Part shown: positions 1-8,773 of the stretch, piece by piece
Position numbering within the stretch: the first letter of the stretch is position 1
How the letters are laid out: the number at the start of each line of letters is the position of its first letter
DNA from: Marisediminitalea alba
GTDB taxonomy: Bacteria; Pseudomonadota; Gammaproteobacteria; Enterobacterales; Alteromonadaceae
Reading direction: 5' to 3'
DNA length: 55,583 nucleotides
Assembly (NCBI RefSeq): GCF_002993365.1
Contig: NZ_PVNP01000074.1
Location: 1-55,583, forward strand
The notes under the pieces: generated by a model
What the model was told of the DNA's origin: nothing
The model's database searches: none
What the model saw: only the letters and a program-made list of their open reading frames with translations
Made by a program: the position numbers and the translations under genes

Positions 1-295
1 CTGGCAGACATAACAAACTAGAAGAATCATCATGGATGAGGATTCAGTCGATGCGGCACAGGGACGTGCCGTCATTGACGGTCTAGTTTGTTCTGTCAGG
101 GACGATGGCGCTTTTCACTGATAAGGGCTGCGGGGAGTCCAGAGTGGTTCCCGGTCACCGGGTCGCACTACCCCCTCTGGTCGCTGTCGGCGACTCCGAC
201 AACAATGTATAGACACCTTTCTTTGCCAGCTTAAATCTATGCGGGCAAAGCCCTACCACGAATGATAACCACCTACTGAAGTAGGTGGTTTAGGG
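1..295 (+). ncRNA. Candidate IS200/IS605 right end with omega-RNA-like structured segment
   Basis: This stretch holds no convincing gene but is densely structured. Stems seen: CCAGAG (139-144) with CTCTGG (175-180) enclosing CCCGG/CCGGG (150-162); GTCGG/CCGAC (186-200); CTTTGCC (221-227) with GGCAAAG (244-250); and CCCTA (251-255) with TAGGG (291-295) enclosing the perfect 10-bp hairpin AACCACCTAC-tgaa-GTAGGTGGTT (267-290). A subterminal hairpin of this kind, preceded by a folded RNA, is typical of the right end of TnpB-bearing IS200/IS605 elements, where the omega-RNA overlaps the 3' end of tnpB. Near-complementary arms also occur at about 3-21 and 81-98. The element body, if present, lies left of the window; no TnpB motif is visible inside it. 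The assignment is inference from structure. Confidence 0.4.
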
Positions 296-303
296 CCGAA
301 AAT

Positions 304-343
304 AAAAAAGCCCGGTCTCTTCACAAAAGAACCGGGCTTTTTT
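304..343. terminator. Bidirectional rho-independent terminator
   Basis: A perfect inverted repeat pairs the A-rich arm 304-316 with the T-rich arm 331-343 (core GCCCGGT/ACCGGGC), giving a T-run on either strand. It lies just downstream of the minus-strand sensor gene and would also stop transcription entering from the putative mobile element on the left. Confidence 0.85.
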
Positions 344-354
344 GATCTGAATGA

Positions 355-3300
355 TTATTCTGGCGACGACCAGGTTTTACACAGGCATGGCCTGATGTCT
401 TCGGCATTCACTGGTCGCGAGAAGAAATACCCCTGCATTCGGTAACAGCCGTGATTAAGCAGATACTGCACCTGTTCAGGGTGCTCAATACCTTCGGCGA
501 TGCAGTCCATTTTTAAACTTAACGCCAGGTTTATCGTTGTTTGCACTAACGCGTTCTCTTCCACACTTTCTTTCACATCATCGATAAAGCTTTTATCAAT
601 TTTTAACACATCAAGCGGGAAGCGGCGCAGATAACTCAACGACGAATAGCCGGTACCAAAGTCGTCCAGTGCCAGCTTGAAGCCGGCATCGCGGATGCGT
701 TTCAGCTCAAGTAGCACCTCGTCAGACTTATCGATCAGCACCCCTTCGGTAATTTCAAAACGTAAAGCCGTACGAGGCAGTTTTGCCTCGGTTAAGCGCT
801 CTTCGATATACTCCAGATCAAAATGGGTTTTAAAGTGCAGCGCCGACAGGTTGATAGACACATAGCCGGTATAGCCTTCTGCATACCACTGCTGTAAATC
901 ACTAATGGCGGTATCGGTTGCTTTACGGGTTAGTTCAATAATATGACGAAGTTCCTCCAGCACCGGGATAAACGCTGCCGGGGAGATCCACTCATTGTTA
1001 AAATGACAACGCAATAACAACTCAACCCCTTCGGTTTTACCGGTAGTCAGATTCACGATGGGCTGATAATAGTTTTCAAACACCTCTTCTTCGTAAGCCG
1101 ACTTCACCCGGTTTTCCAGTGCCAGACGCTCAATGGCCCGTTCGTTCATTTCCTTGGTGTAATAAATAAACGCACTCAGGGTATTCTTTTTCGCGGTATA
1201 CATAGCCACATCGGCCTGTTTAAGCAGTTCTGCCGGATCGGTCGCATCATCAGGGAAAAATGAAATGCCCACCGAGCAAGACACCCTCAGCACTTCTTTA
1301 CCCAATGATATGGGCGTTTCGATAGACTCTATGAGCTGCGACACGAAACTCGATACCGCTGACTCGCTCTCAACCTCTTCCATAACGATAACAAACTCAT
1401 CACCGCCTAAGCGGGCTACCGTATCACTCTTGGATGCCTGATTAAGCATACGATTCGCAATCACTCTGAGCAACTTGTCACCATAGTCATGGCCCAGGGA
1501 ATCGTTAATCCCTTTAAAGCGGTCGAGGTCAACGAATAATACCGCAACGGTGTGATTATGAGCCGCCGCGGAATCAATAGCATGCTCAAGACGGTCTAGC
1601 AGCAAGCTCCGATTCACCAGACCGGTGAGATTATCAAAATTGGCAATTTTCACCAGTTTACGTTCGGCGTTTTTCTGTTCGGTAATATTGGAAATCACCA
1701 CCAGATAGTGAGTATCCTCGCCGCCCTTTTCGCCCGTCATACGATTAATATCTATGAGTACATCATACTGGCGTCCGTCGGGCGTCTGAATGCGCTCCTC
1801 GCCTTTCCAAACCGCATCTTCGCTCAGTAATTTAAGGTGGCCCGATAGCTGCGCCTCGAGCTTGGGTACCTGTTGATAGACCCGATACAGCTGACGATCG
1901 AGTCGTTCTTTATCACTGATACCGAAGGTCTTTTCAAAGGCCGGATTAGCCGCTACCGGCAAATGAGACTCATCAAAAATAACCACCCAGTCACTGGTAT
2001 GGCGAAAAGCATTACCAAATAATTTCACCTGTTGCTGGGCCTGTTTTAAGCGCAGTAACTGCAGGTGACGACTTACCAGATAAGCGCCCAGTAAGCCCAC
2101 AACCGCCAAAGCATAAAGGGTATAGGCCAAAGGGGATCCGAATGGTGGGTATGACATATGAATGGTCAGGCTGGCGGGCAACAATGTCCGCTCCCGGGCC
2201 TGTGACACCGGCATTACCTCAAAGCGGTAATCACCGGCCGCCAGCGAAGGCAGGATCACCCTCGTGTCCTTGGTAATATCTTCACTGAGAATTTGCTTAC
2301 CCTTACTCAACACATACCGGTATTGCGCATCCCTGTCCTGATGATACAGCAAGGAAGAAAATTCAATGGTTAAACCATAGTCATCATGAGACAGTTTCAG
2401 GTTTGTGTTAGCCAGGTTTTGCCTGGGCAGGTTCAGGTCGCGGGAGGATAACTGAATACCAGTGATCACCATTTGCCGCGATTCATCGGATAGTAACTGA
2501 GATTGCTTAAGCTGATTTAATTTATGCGGTTCAAAGAACACCAGGCCTTTTGGTGAACCAAAGACCATACGACCATCTTGTAACTTGGCGTTGGCGCCCT
2601 GGTTAAACTCGGCGATACTGAGTTCGCGGCCATATTCGTACTGAGTAAAGGTAAGTTCGGTAGACGAAAAACGGTGAATGCCGTTTAACGAACTAAACCA
2701 GAAATAGCCGTCATCATCCTCCAGCAAATCAAATAATACCACCGCCTGGCCAAGCGCATCACGACCAAAATGATAACGTTCTTCATAGGTAGTAGCATCA
2801 AGACCTACCAGGCCGTATCCGGGGTAACCCACCCACAACACGTGGCCGTCCAGGTTGACTACATCGGGCCATAATTCGGTATTGACCAGACGCTCAGGTA
2901 AACGGTGCAATTGCCTGGCTTGCTGGGTGGTTACATTGAAGCTCCAAAGACCATCGTATGTGGCTAACAGCATTTCTTCGGCGTTGAGGGGGTTGACCCC
3001 GATAAAGTTCATCACCAGATTAAAGGTTATCTGTTCTTCCAGTGTGTCCAGCCGGGTCAGTGTTTCGCTGGCAAAGTTGTAGCGGTAAAAATGATTGGCA
3101 AAGAAGTACAAGTCGCCGTCAGGCCCGAATGCCGAGCCTCCCACGAAGTCCGCCTCCTCGCCACTGAGCCCGAAATTCAATTGTTTGTAGTCACCACTCC
3201 TTTTATCAAACAGCACCATGCCACTGTAAGTAGAGAGTAGTAATTTTTCTTGGTCAGGTGCTGGCATCACATTAACAATGGTATGAATACTATAAGGTTC

Positions 3301-4575
3301 TGGTATGCCATCCGCGACCATATAAAACTGGCTGTCTGCGCTGACCGGATCGTAATGGGTCAGGCCATTATCTGTACCAATCCATAACGTCTGGTCGTCG
3401 TCTTCATAAATTGACCAAATCACATTATCGCTAAGCGGCTTTTTGTTGCCCTGATTCTGCACGGTTTTAAAATTGAAACTGCTCGGCGACCAGAACAATG
3501 CGCCGTTAAAATAAGAGCCAATCCACAGATTGTTATCAAAAGTCAGCGCAATTGAGCGAACGTCAGAACGAGAAAGGGCTACATCACCGGTAGATGGCTC
3601 TAACACGTAAAAGGCTTGCCATGTACTGTCTTTTCGCACCAGTTGCAATAAACCAATATCAGAACCAATCCAGACTAAATCACGGTTTTGCGCCTTCATC
3701 TCCCAGATATTACGCTCCGGGATAATCAGTTTACTGTCTTTTACCACACCATCGCCCCGGTGGGCCCGTTTTACCGACTCCCAGGGTAAGCTATACAAGC
3801 CTGAAACCGTGCCCAGTAAAAGCACACCGGCATCATCCAGTAACAATTTCTTAGTATTGCCATTATCAAGGGTAAATGCTTCATCTATGCGGTGTTCGAT
3901 AGTTTTAAAAATAAGCTGTTGCGCTGAATAATCAGCCATCATCAAGCCTTCGGAAGAAGCGATGAGCAGCATGTTATCGACTAATAGTATGTCTCTAAGG
4001 TACGGTATACGTTCCTTATCGTGCGTATCAATCTGGTAAATTACTTCGTAAGTATCAGCGCTGGTGTCATAACGAACCAGAGTTTCACCAAACAACAGCA
4101 ATAAATCACCATTGACTAATTCAATAAACTGTTCAGCAGCCTGGTTATATTCGGGGAATTCCAGTTGTGGTAGCTCCATCACCAGGCGGAGCTTATTGGT
4201 TGCCAAATCCAGTTGATAAAGGCCACGGTAGAAGGTGCTTATCCACAAGCGGTTTTTACTGTCCAGAAAGAGGTTCTGGATAGGTGTAGAAGCCAGCAGT
4301 CCGTCTTCGCCGGCAATATGCTCTACGCGGTGCCCGTCAAACCTGTCCAGGCCCCCTTCAGTGGCAATCCACAAAAAACTGTCATTATCGATTAGCAGAT
4401 CCTGGATGCTGTCCTGTTTGAGTCCTTGCTGAGTCGATAACACCGTACCCAGTGGATTACCTACCAGCGGTTCGCTGTTAAGACTATACGCCAGGGCAAT
4501 ATGCGGGATACTGAGCAACAGGCAGCAAAACAGCAGACAACGAGACATTGTGGAGAACAACCAACTACTAACCAT
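355..4575 (-). CDS. Two-component-propeller sensor diguanylate cyclase/phosphodiesterase
   Basis: This is a membrane sensor predicted to make and/or degrade cyclic-di-GMP. An N-terminal signal peptide (ending near ALA-YS) is followed by a long periplasmic beta-propeller with repeated W-I-A/G-T/S-x-x-G-L motifs up to about residue 715, a Y_Y_Y-type domain, one TM helix near 815-835, a PAS domain, GGDEF and EAL. The GGDEF motif is intact (about 1057-1061), but the RxxD inhibitory site reads SKSD, so product inhibition is probably lost. In the EAL domain the signature is E-L-L (near 1185), while DDFGTGYSS (about 1304-1312), KIDKSF and the later AEG motif are kept, so phosphodiesterase activity is plausible. 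I use the ATG at 4575; a TTG lies four codons upstream and another ATG nine codons downstream. It is a single gene on its strand with its own terminator. The ligand is unknown. Confidence 0.88.
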   Translation of the reverse strand: MVSSWLFSTMSRCLLFCCLLLSIPHIALAYSLNSEPLVGNPLGTVLSTQQGLKQDSIQDLLIDNDSFLWIATEGGLDRFDGHRVEHIAGEDGLLASTPIQNLFLDSKNRLWISTFYRGLYQLDLATNKLRLVMELPQLEFPEYNQAAEQFIELVNGDLLLLFGETLVRYDTSADTYEVIYQIDTHDKERIPYLRDILLVDNMLLIASSEGLMMADYSAQQLIFKTIEHRIDEAFTLDNGNTKKLLLDDAGVLLLGTVSGLYSLPWESVKRAHRGDGVVKDSKLIIPERNIWEMKAQNRDLVWIGSDIGLLQLVRKDSTWQAFYVLEPSTGDVALSRSDVRSIALTFDNNLWIGSYFNGALFWSPSSFNFKTVQNQGNKKPLSDNVIWSIYEDDDQTLWIGTDNGLTHYDPVSADSQFYMVADGIPEPYSIHTIVNVMPAPDQEKLLLSTYSGMVLFDKRSGDYKQLNFGLSGEEADFVGGSAFGPDGDLYFFANHFYRYNFASETLTRLDTLEEQITFNLVMNFIGVNPLNAEEMLLATYDGLWSFNVTTQQARQLHRLPERLVNTELWPDVVNLDGHVLWVGYPGYGLVGLDATTYEERYHFGRDALGQAVVLFDLLEDDDGYFWFSSLNGIHRFSSTELTFTQYEYGRELSIAEFNQGANAKLQDGRMVFGSPKGLVFFEPHKLNQLKQSQLLSDESRQMVITGIQLSSRDLNLPRQNLANTNLKLSHDDYGLTIEFSSLLYHQDRDAQYRYVLSKGKQILSEDITKDTRVILPSLAAGDYRFEVMPVSQARERTLLPASLTIHMSYPPFGSPLAYTLYALAVVGLLGAYLVSRHLQLLRLKQAQQQVKLFGNAFRHTSDWVVIFDESHLPVAANPAFEKTFGISDKERLDRQLYRVYQQVPKLEAQLSGHLKLLSEDAVWKGEERIQTPDGRQYDVLIDINRMTGEKGGEDTHYLVVISNITEQKNAERKLVKIANFDNLTGLVNRSLLLDRLEHAIDSAAAHNHTVAVLFVDLDRFKGINDSLGHDYGDKLLRVIANRMLNQASKSDTVARLGGDEFVIVMEEVESESAVSSFVSQLIESIETPISLGKEVLRVSCSVGISFFPDDATDPAELLKQADVAMYTAKKNTLSAFIYYTKEMNERAIERLALENRVKSAYEEEVFENYYQPIVNLTTGKTEGVELLLRCHFNNEWISPAAFIPVLEELRHIIELTRKATDTAISDLQQWYAEGYTGYVSINLSALHFKTHFDLEYIEERLTEAKLPRTALRFEITEGVLIDKSDEVLLELKRIRDAGFKLALDDFGTGYSSLSYLRRFPLDVLKIDKSFIDDVKESVEENALVQTTINLALSLKMDCIAEGIEHPEQVQYLLNHGCYRMQGYFFSRPVNAEDIRPCLCKTWSSPE

Positions 4576-4864
4576 TAAAATATTCAACCTTCCCCGTTTG
4601 TCCGGAGTATTATTATCTGTTTATGGAATTATGGAAGCTATGCTGCCCGGGCGTATAAGCCACAACAGGCCTATTATTCATAGCATAGAAACGCCACTAA
4701 TTGTATTCGTAAGCACTATAAACACAGCTTGAGCGCGAATTTTATACTAATCAGAGAGAAAAACACGGTATAGCTGGCGGAAGTTGGGTAAGGAATCTCA
4801 ACATAAGGTATTCATGACGATATGGGCTCGGGCATGCCGGAAGCGGTAGGTTACTTAGAATTAT

Positions 4865-6244
4865 TCAGGACTGATCAATTGCAATTCGACCTGCTTTGAC
4901 CCTGGCGCGACGGATACCCGGTTGCGGTGCGAGCAGGTATAAATCGCCATTGCGGCCTACATAGGTGCGCTTAACGCCCATCTCACGAGCCACTGCGGCA
5001 TGGGCTTCAAGGTGCTCCGGCTCACCGTGTACCGGGATGGCGATCTGCGGTTTAGTCCACTGATACATCAGCTTTAACTCCTCGACACAGGGGTGGCCAC
5101 TGGCATGTATTGGCACCTCGCTGTCTTCGGATAAAACCACTTCGACGCCTTTTTTACGTAGCTTTTCCAGCAGGCGCTCTACCGCCTTTTCATTGCCGGG
5201 AATAACAATACTGGAAAAAATTACCGTATCACCGGCCTCCAGTTCAAAATAGGGCGAGGCATCAATGGCCATTCTGTTAAGCGCCGCGCGGGGCTCTCCC
5301 TGACTACCAGTGGCGACTACCAGCACCTCATCCGGGGGCAGGTAGCCAATGTGCGCTTTTTCCAATACGTCGAGATCGTCCGGCCAGTATCCGGTTTTTT
5401 TAGCAACGCCATGCATATTATCCAACGAACGCCCTAACAATGCCATATAACGCCCGGTATGCTGAGCAATCCGCGCCAGTGACATCAGACGGGCAATATT
5501 ACTGCCAAAGCAGCTTATTACCACCCTGCCAGTGCAGCGTTTAATAACGGTATTGAGGCCTTCAGCACAGATCCGTTCGGAGATAGAAAAGCCGGGCTTT
5601 AACGCATTGGTAGAATCGCCAACCAAAGCCAGTAGTTCTGTTTCACCTAATTGCCGGTAGAGATTAGCGTTGAAAGGTTTGCCACTAACTGGCTGCGCGT
5701 CAATCTTCCAGTCGGCGGTATGAAAAACCGTGCCTGCAGAGGTGCTAATCAGCAGCGCCTGAGGTTCAGGGATCGAATGAGTAATTGCCAGCCAGGATAA
5801 GACAAATGGCCCAACGGTTAGAGTGGCATCCGGGCGTACTATTTGTACCGGGACCTTACCAGCCAGGCCCACCTGACCCAGTTTGCGATGTAAAATTTCT
5901 GCCGTAAACGGCGTCGCGAAAACCGGGCAGCGTAAACGCGGCCACAATGCCGCAACCGCACCTACATGATCTTCATGACCGTGGGTTATAACCAGACCAG
6001 CCAGTTGCTCTCGCTGCTGCACAATAAACGCCGGATCTGGCGCCACAACATGGTGTCTGGAGCCCGCATTCTGATTAAGGTACGGCGCCACCAGAGGTTC
6101 ATCAAACGTAACCCCACAATCCACCATCAACCATTGGCCGTCATGGCCGTACAAATTGAGGTTCATGCCAATCTCACCCGTTCCGCCCAGGGGTAAAAAC
6201 CATAAATCACTTGCACCGGGTGTTAAGGTTGAAAAGCTTGAAAT
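4865..6244 (-). CDS. Short RNase J-like metallo-beta-lactamase/beta-CASP ribonuclease, probable AUU start
   Basis: The protein is a predicted zinc-dependent RNA-processing nuclease of the RNase J type. It has the HGHEDH metal motif, a later HTADWK segment, DSTNA, and the beta-CASP features SxFGSNIAR and HASGHP. At about 459 residues it is shorter than classical RNase J (about 550) and lacks most of the C-terminal domain, like the short proteobacterial homologues. The first in-frame ATG (6166) lies inside the conserved N-terminal block FLPLGGTGEIGMNLNLYG and would delete the first strand. The block is read through upstream, with no ATG, GTG or TTG before the stop near 6318. An ATT at 6242-6244 sits 5 nt after a perfect AGGAGG, so I place the start there, 26 codons earlier. 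The start is inference; the family call is strong. Confidence 0.82.
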   Translation of the reverse strand: MSSFSTLTPGASDLWFLPLGGTGEIGMNLNLYGHDGQWLMVDCGVTFDEPLVAPYLNQNAGSRHHVVAPDPAFIVQQREQLAGLVITHGHEDHVGAVAALWPRLRCPVFATPFTAEILHRKLGQVGLAGKVPVQIVRPDATLTVGPFVLSWLAITHSIPEPQALLISTSAGTVFHTADWKIDAQPVSGKPFNANLYRQLGETELLALVGDSTNALKPGFSISERICAEGLNTVIKRCTGRVVISCFGSNIARLMSLARIAQHTGRYMALLGRSLDNMHGVAKKTGYWPDDLDVLEKAHIGYLPPDEVLVVATGSQGEPRAALNRMAIDASPYFELEAGDTVIFSSIVIPGNEKAVERLLEKLRKKGVEVVLSEDSEVPIHASGHPCVEELKLMYQWTKPQIAIPVHGEPEHLEAHAAVAREMGVKRTYVGRNGDLYLLAPQPGIRRARVKAGRIAIDQS

Positions 6245-6249
6245 AGTCT

Positions 6250-6255
6250 CCTCCT
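6250..6255 (-). promoter_or_regulatory. Shine-Dalgarno AGGAGG that supports an AUU start
   Basis: On the minus strand a perfect AGGAGG is followed by 5 nt and then ATT, in frame with the conserved N-terminus of the RNase J-like protein. No other purine-rich site stands at a workable distance from an in-frame start codon. AUU initiation is rare, known for infC (self-regulated through IF3) and pcnB in E. coli. Confidence 0.55.
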
Positions 6256-6446
6256 GAGCAATTTGCTGCCTGATGGTTGTGGTTTGCGAAATTAGTTTGT
6301 TACACCATAGCCGTCATTACTGACAAACATTAACGCAATGACAAAGACGCGATTATGATGGTCTTTACCGGGGATGTTATTGACCTTAATCAGCAAAGCC
6401 AACACACCCTGGAAATTATTACGTTTATTGCGGATTATGGTTCAGC

Positions 6447-6800
6447 TCAGGCGAGCTTATCGGCAAAATCTTCCGGTGCCATGAGCTCACTTTCCTCGGC
6501 TGGCATGGGGGCAATAATGACGTTGAGAAAGTCTTTGGACAAACCTGAAGTCCAGCGTGACAGCCAGACATCGAGACTAATCGCTTTGGGTTCACAGTGA
6601 GCCCACTCCTGATCGGCCCACATACTCGCCAGACTGGCCGTCGGCCACACCGGGACGCCTTCCTCATCATCTGAGGTCAGCATTACGCAGCCATCATCAT
6701 CATTGAGGATAAACAATTCGCCCTGCTCTTTTACCGTGGCAAAAAAGCTGGCCAGGCGTTGTTCAGGATTCTGGCTAATAAATTCGTCGTCTTTCAGCAT
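6447..6800 (-). CDS. DUF2750 family protein
   Basis: A 117-residue soluble protein of the DUF2750 family, whose function is not known. Family-like features are the N-terminal NPEQRLASFFATVKEQGE, the GCVMLTSDDEEGVPVWP segment, a W-A-D-Q-E-W-A stretch and a C-terminal KAISLDVWLSRWT block. It has no signal peptide or membrane segment. An AGAGAA purine stretch precedes the ATG. It lies about 200 bp upstream of the RNase J-like gene on the same strand, so cotranscription is possible but not shown. The family call is fairly sure. Confidence 0.8.
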   Translation of the reverse strand: MLKDDEFISQNPEQRLASFFATVKEQGELFILNDDDGCVMLTSDDEEGVPVWPTASLASMWADQEWAHCEPKAISLDVWLSRWTSGLSKDFLNVIIAPMPAEESELMAPEDFADKLA

Positions 6801-6846
6801 TATAATTCTCTTTGTTTCAATTCAGGCTGAGCATGTTGCTCTGTTA

Positions 6847-7689
6847 TTATATGTCCTGAGTAAAGTGTTGACTCACCACACTTACTACATCAGGCACAAT
6901 GGATCGTCTGACAGACTTCATGTAATACATATACAGTTTACACTGCGCATGAGTGAAATGATCAATACAGCGGACATTTTCCAGCCCCCACTGCGACCAG
7001 TCCAGACCAACCGGTAACACTGCTACGCCGCCCTCTTGCTGCAATGTAGCCAGGGCCAGACGCAGGGAGTTGGTCGTAAACTTGGCATCCCGGTATTCAG
7101 TAAAACGGGTCAGGAGCTCATCACGGGCCTTACTGCCCCAGTCTATCGACACAAACTGCTCCGGTCCGGTGTCCACTTCGGCCTGATTTATACTGAACAA
7201 GCCCAAAGGCATAGCCTTCAATAGTTGCCCGGTAAACTCTTCCGACTTAAGCGGTTCACTGGAAAAAGCAATATCGATGCTACGGTCATGTAACTGCCGG
7301 GAAATTTGCTCAGATGGCAATACCTCGGCTTTGATTGCCCACTCGGGAAACGCTCCGTGGATTTGGCGGAGCAATTCAGGCATCCAGATTTCATTGTTTA
7401 ACTGGCCGGCACCGCATACCAGATACTCACCAGCTTCACGCTGTAACTCTTGTTTAGCTTGTAATAAGGTAGCACTAAGCTGCTCGGCATAAGGCAACAG
7501 CCGCTCGCCGGCTGGCGTGAGCTGGATACTATTACGGTGGCGCACAAATAAAGTCGTATGGAAGTATTCTTCCAGCTGCTTAATTCTGGCGCTGACTGCC
7601 GACTGGGTTAAATAAAGATTCTCGGCTGCTTTGCCGAAATGACGTGTTTTAACTACTTCTACAAATGTGGTCAGAAAACGAATGTCCAT
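6847..7689 (-). CDS. hdfR: LysR-family regulator, HdfR homologue
   Basis: The N-terminus (MDIRFLTTFVEVVKTRHFGKAAENLYLTQSAVSARIKQLEE in short pieces) closely follows HdfR of enterobacteria: a winged helix with the FGKAAENLYLTQSAVS recognition region, then FVRHRNSIQLTPAGERLLPYAE and a LysR substrate-binding domain. In E. coli HdfR represses flhDC; the targets here are unknown. An extended start at 7773 (GTG) is open, but it falls inside a perfect terminator hairpin, so the ATG at 7689 is preferred (280 residues). The gene diverges from maoP, the same order as in E. coli, which supports the orthology. A small basic-protein gene lies between them on the hdfR strand. Confidence 0.82.
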   Translation of the reverse strand: MDIRFLTTFVEVVKTRHFGKAAENLYLTQSAVSARIKQLEEYFHTTLFVRHRNSIQLTPAGERLLPYAEQLSATLLQAKQELQREAGEYLVCGAGQLNNEIWMPELLRQIHGAFPEWAIKAEVLPSEQISRQLHDRSIDIAFSSEPLKSEEFTGQLLKAMPLGLFSINQAEVDTGPEQFVSIDWGSKARDELLTRFTEYRDAKFTTNSLRLALATLQQEGGVAVLPVGLDWSQWGLENVRCIDHFTHAQCKLYMYYMKSVRRSIVPDVVSVVSQHFTQDI

Positions 7690-7750
7690 GCTTATACGTA
7701 CTATGACTCTCGTCCATACGCATAAGCTGGCACAAGTTTTCAGTAAAGTA

Positions 7751-7782
7751 AAATAAAACGTGCCGGGCGGCACGTTTTATTT
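7751..7782 (-). terminator. Rho-independent terminator after the 55-residue gene
   Basis: A perfect 14-bp stem pairs 7751-7764 with 7769-7782 (core ACGTGCC/GGCACGT) around a 4-nt loop, with T-rich ends on the minus strand. It separates the small gene from hdfR and rules out the longer hdfR start. Confidence 0.85.
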
Positions 7783-7787
7783 GGCGT

Positions 7788-7955
7788 TCACTCGAAGCTA
7801 TCGTGCTGAGCGCGCCGCTGTTTATCGCGTCGGTGCATCGCCTTCTTCTTGTCTTTCATAGATTGCTGACGTTTATGGTCTTTGCGGTAATCGCCACCAT
7901 CTTCGTCATCTACCGAGTCCCATTCTTCCCGCTGGTAACGATAGTCTTTGCTCAT
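7788..7955 (-). CDS. Small highly charged protein of unknown function
   Basis: This 55-residue reading frame starts MSKDYRYQREEWDSVDDEDG and continues with a strongly basic tail rich in K, R, H and Q (KDKKKAMHRRDKQRRAQ), ending HDSFE. The acidic first half and basic second half are typical of small nucleic-acid-associated proteins of Alteromonadales and Shewanella, but I recognise no named family. A purine stretch (AGAGAAG) precedes the ATG, and the stop is followed within 6 nt by a perfect terminator, so it looks like a monocistronic real gene. It sits between hdfR and maoP. Confidence 0.65.
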   Translation of the reverse strand: MSKDYRYQREEWDSVDDEDGGDYRKDHKRQQSMKDKKKAMHRRDKQRRAQHDSFE

Positions 7956-8302
7956 TGTCTTCTCTGGGTTGGTTGAACACTAACCCGTTTATTATTCCTC
8001 GCTGTTAAAAAATAGGAAATGAATAGTTTTTATCGTCACGACAAACTTTATTTCTGAGCATTTTTTAACCAATTTACATTTTCCCTCGCTCACAAAGTAC
8101 GGCTCACGGGGCCTCACCCCAGCGCTGTCGAGGGTTGTAAAGCCCTTAGCATGACTGGTTTTTATCGCTCATGTTATGAGTCGAAAGATGGCAGTTTTGT
8201 GAAACAATTTTTTTTATTGTGAAGGTAAAAATTTTTTGTTTTTCATTTGCAGATTTATAAATTAAAAGTGCACGAAATTACTCAACCAAGAGAATTCGTA
8301 TC
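7956..8302. promoter_or_regulatory. Long AT-rich hdfR-maoP intergenic region
   Basis: There is no reading frame of note in these 347 bases. The right half (about 8190-8280) is very AT-rich, with an ACAAT-T-run-ATTGT inverted repeat near 8213-8223 and a TATAAA-like -10 at 8256-8261. In E. coli the maoS site, which acts in cis with MaoP to define the Ori macrodomain, lies upstream of maoP. An equivalent site may be here, but I cannot recognise its sequence. Confidence 0.35.
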
Positions 8303-8659
8303 ATGAAGACGACAGATATACGTGTACCCGCTAAGCAATTTATTGACCGCCAACACTTTCCTTACGGTTTCCGTAAGTCAGGTGACTTTAGTATTCCCGA
8401 AGCCGATGTGCTGAGCGCCTATGGCAAAACCCTGGCTGGTTTGGAGTCTGGTGAACTGAGTCCTGAGAACGCCGAAGAGCAACGTTTTATTGCGGTGCTG
8501 AAGGGAGAACAACAAGCCAGCAGTCTGCTGGAAAAAGCCTGGTTGAAATACATTAAGCTGGCCCGCAACCGCAAACAATTTTATACCCTGCATAGTTCAG
8601 CCAGTAATCAGTCTGATTATGACGAGGATTACTCTGACGACGAGTTTGACGTAGCTTAA
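8303..8659 (+). CDS. maoP: MaoP (DUF413), Ori-macrodomain organising protein homologue
   Basis: The 118-residue product matches the DUF413/MaoP family over its length: DRQHFPYGFRKSGDFSIPEADVL followed by GKTLAGLESGELSPENAEEQRFIAVLKGE, a W-L-K-Y segment and an acidic tail (DEDYSDDEFD). MaoP in E. coli organises the Ori macrodomain together with the cis site maoS. Family proteins are typically about 110 residues, so this one is complete. It diverges from hdfR as in enterobacteria. A weak AAGAGA site lies upstream of the ATG, and a good terminator follows the gene at 8699-8730. The chromosome-organising role here is transferred from family knowledge. Confidence 0.85.
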   Translation: MKTTDIRVPAKQFIDRQHFPYGFRKSGDFSIPEADVLSAYGKTLAGLESGELSPENAEEQRFIAVLKGEQQASSLLEKAWLKYIKLARNRKQFYTLHSSASNQSDYDEDYSDDEFDVA

Positions 8660-8698
8660 CCGTTACCGCCGTATACCCGTCATTCAGCATACACCCGT

Positions 8699-8730
8699 CG
8701 GCAGTCTCCCGACTGCCGGCTGTCTTTTTT
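8699..8730 (+). terminator. Rho-independent terminator of maoP
   Basis: An 8-bp perfect stem CGGCAGTC/GACTGCCG (8699-8718) is followed by a short spacer and a T6 run (8725-8730). Confidence 0.85.
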
Positions 8731-8773
8731 GTTTTCTCCTGCCTACACTCATCTTAAAGATGTGATCAACCCC

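Noticed and set aside
1..130. Short open frame beginning MDEDSVDAAQGRAVIDG at the left edge
   Set aside because: Too short (29 codons), no known motif, and it lies in the structured segment; it might be debris of a transposase but cannot be supported.
7690..7773. Longer hdfR start at GTG 7773
   Set aside because: The added codons run through a perfect terminator hairpin, and HdfR-like homology begins at MDIRFLTTF.
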